Assembly: GCA_029059925.1 (NCBI GenBank)
Contig: JAIDVA010000134.1
Coordinates: 1-6,317, forward strand
From: Eubacterium sp.
GTDB taxonomy: Bacteria > Bacillota > Clostridia > Oscillospirales > Acutalibacteraceae
Length of the DNA stretch: 6,317 nt
Direction: 5' to 3'
The notes beneath the pieces were generated by a model. It searched no databases and was not told where the DNA came from. It was given only the letters and a program-made list of their open reading frames with translations. The position numbers and the translations under genes are program-made. Shown piece after piece: positions 5,547 to 6,317 of the stretch (position 1 is its first letter; each line of letters starts with the position of its first letter).

Positions 5547-6188
5547 TTAATTTGTGTAATTTTCAAATAATGGGTAAATATCGTCAAGAACTCCGCCAAG
5601 TCCCATTTTGTCTGCCATATCACATAAAAACATAAACTTGTTTTTCATTTCATCTTTATCACAACGAAAAACAATAGGATTAAGCCAGATGTTCGCAAGC
5701 ATCAGTATAACCTGTGCAAGCTCCTTTGGGTATTTTGTAGTGATTGATCCGTCGGCAATTCCTTGATTTATTACCGGCTCAAAATACTGCGGTGCTAAGT
5801 GGTTGACCGTTCTGTTAAGGTAGTCGCTTAAAAGCTCAGGTGATTTTTTATAATCAACTTTCATTGATGCAAAACGCATTTCGTCTGCATCACTTAAAGA
5901 GGTTGCAAACATTTTTGTAAGCTTTTCTTTGCCGTTTAAGTTGCTATCCTTTATAATTTTGTCCCAGTCAGCAAGTAGGTGATTATCAGCATAAATGCTT
6001 GTCATAACTGCAAGCAGAATATCATTTTTAGAGGTGAAGTGATGATAAATTGCCCCCTTAGTTAAACCGCCTAAATTGTCAATAATATCCTGCAAAGTTG
6101 TGTTTTCATATCCCTTTTCCAAAAACAATTCAGTGGCTTTTTCGATAATCAGCTTTCGTGTTTCCTCAGGGTATTTGTTTCTTGCCAT
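5547..6188 (-). CDS. TetR/AcrR-family transcriptional repressor
   Basis: A 213-aa protein, normal length for the family. The N-terminal DNA-binding domain is clear: ETRKLIIEKATELFLEKGYENTTLQDI (9-35), then the recognition helix region GGLTKGAIYHHFTSKNDIL (40-58). The C-terminal ligand-binding and dimerisation half (about 65-213) is helical and not specific enough to name a ligand. I choose ATG at 6188, which has AAGGA (6199-6195) six bases upstream. An in-frame TTG at 6212 lies inside the operator and would need a leader of under ten bases. It likely represses itself through the site at 6203-6221 and the transporter downstream through 5492-5512, releasing both when it binds its inducer, probably related to the transported compound. 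Confidence 0.92.
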   Translation of the reverse strand: MARNKYPEETRKLIIEKATELFLEKGYENTTLQDIIDNLGGLTKGAIYHHFTSKNDILLAVMTSIYADNHLLADWDKIIKDSNLNGKEKLTKMFATSLSDADEMRFASMKVDYKKSPELLSDYLNRTVNHLAPQYFEPVINQGIADGSITTKYPKELAQVILMLANIWLNPIVFRCDKDEMKNKFMFLCDMADKMGLGGVLDDIYPLFENYTN

Positions 6189-6202
6189 ACATATTCCTTC
6201 TT

Positions 6203-6221
6203 TACATACCAAAAGTATCTA
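6203..6221. promoter_or_regulatory. TetR operator at the tetR promoter (autoregulation)
   Basis: On the minus strand TAGATAC-TTTTG-GTATGTA: 7-bp arms with one mismatch around the same TTTTG spacer as the transporter site. It begins right after the -10 (6232-6227) and covers the expected transcription start, a position suited to blocking initiation. The match to the transporter site is perfect over ATACTTTTGGTATGTA. Confidence 0.75.
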
Positions 6222-6226
6222 TACGC

Positions 6227-6255
6227 ATCATATCATACAAAATCGAATGTGTCAA
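6227..6255 (-). promoter_or_regulatory. Promoter of tetR
   Basis: Minus-strand TTGACA (6255-6250, perfect consensus) and TATGAT (6232-6227) are separated by exactly 17 bases. The start is predicted near 6220, within the TetR operator. The leader is about 32 nt. Confidence 0.8.
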
Positions 6256-6267
6256 TATCCATTGACA
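6250..6267. promoter_or_regulatory. 18-bp palindrome between divergent promoters
   Basis: TGTCAATATCCATTGACA has perfect 7-bp arms and a 4-bp centre. Its left half is the tetR -35 element, and its right half is a second TTGACA facing the other way (6262-6267), which has only the poor -10 TATTGA (6285-6290) at 17 bp. It could be a binding site for another regulator, or simply two back-to-back -35 elements. Confidence 0.45.
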
Positions 6268-6286
6268 TTTATTAACAAAAAATATA

Positions 6287-6315
6287 TTGATAATGATATG
6301 TATATATAGTATAAT
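6287..6315 (+). promoter_or_regulatory. Outward promoter for a gene beyond the right edge
   Basis: TTGATA (6287-6292) and a perfect TATAAT (6310-6315) are 17 bases apart on the plus strand, so a gene divergent from tetR probably starts just outside the window. GATAATGATA (6289-6298), lying over the -35, resembles the left part of a Fur box, but the right half does not match. Confidence 0.6.
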
Positions 6316-6317
6316 AA

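Noticed and set aside
5438..5635. 65-aa plus-strand reading frame
   Set aside because: It overlaps the transporter start, its promoter and operator, and the tetR 3' end; there is no ribosome site or domain.
6189..6212. Upstream TTG start for tetR
   Set aside because: It lies in the operator, almost at the predicted transcription start, with no ribosome site; ATG at 6188 has AAGGA at six bases.
6076..6309. 77-aa plus-strand reading frame
   Set aside because: It is antisense to the tetR DNA-binding domain and runs through the tetR promoter and operator; no coding signal is visible.

Overview
The window looks like chromosomal DNA from a low-GC Gram-positive gut-type Clostridia, most likely near Ruminococcus/Oscillospiraceae. 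This is an inference from AT-rich intergenic DNA, strong AGGAGG-type ribosome binding sites, an uninterrupted poly-threonine linker in a zinc-ribbon membrane protein, and AraC-GyrI and TetR/GPH gene types common in that group. No rRNA, tRNA, CRISPR array, transposase or phage gene was seen.

Layout. (1) Positions 1-506, minus strand: the N-terminal part of a zinc-ribbon, single-pass membrane protein with a 16-threonine run, cut by the left edge. It has a clear extended -10 promoter. (2) Positions 507-725: a divergent regulatory region with a 14-bp perfect palindrome and a second inverted repeat. (3) Positions 726-2835, plus strand: two paralogous lipoproteins (325 and 327 aa) of a family I do not recognise. 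They are separated by 148 nt that carry four perfect tandem ACTAAAT heptamers and a small GC-rich block with a repeated 10-mer. A strong terminator follows the second. (4) Positions 3096-3959, plus strand: an AraC-type regulator fused to a GyrI-like effector-binding domain, with a second in-frame Shine-Dalgarno/ATG exactly at the domain junction. (5) Positions 3984-4034: a very long hairpin terminator between convergent genes. (6) Positions 4050-6188, minus strand: a GPH-type (MelB-like) MFS transporter and, upstream of it, a TetR repressor. (7) Positions 6189-6317: the tetR promoter and operator, an 18-bp palindrome, and a good plus-strand promoter that reads out of the window.

How it works together. 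The clearest circuit is tetR-transporter. A near-identical inverted repeat built on ATAC-TTTTG-GTAT lies over the tetR start region and over the transporter promoter, so TetR probably represses both genes until it binds a ligand. The transporter keeps the GPH fold but lacks several residues that bind cation and sugar in MelB, so its substrate is open. The lipoprotein pair is probably surface-exposed on the outer face of the membrane; its role is unknown. The AraC-GyrI gene appears to be a single-gene unit. No single multi-gene novel system is evident. The features most worth following are the lipoprotein family with its odd spacer, the internal start in the AraC-GyrI gene and the shared TetR operator.
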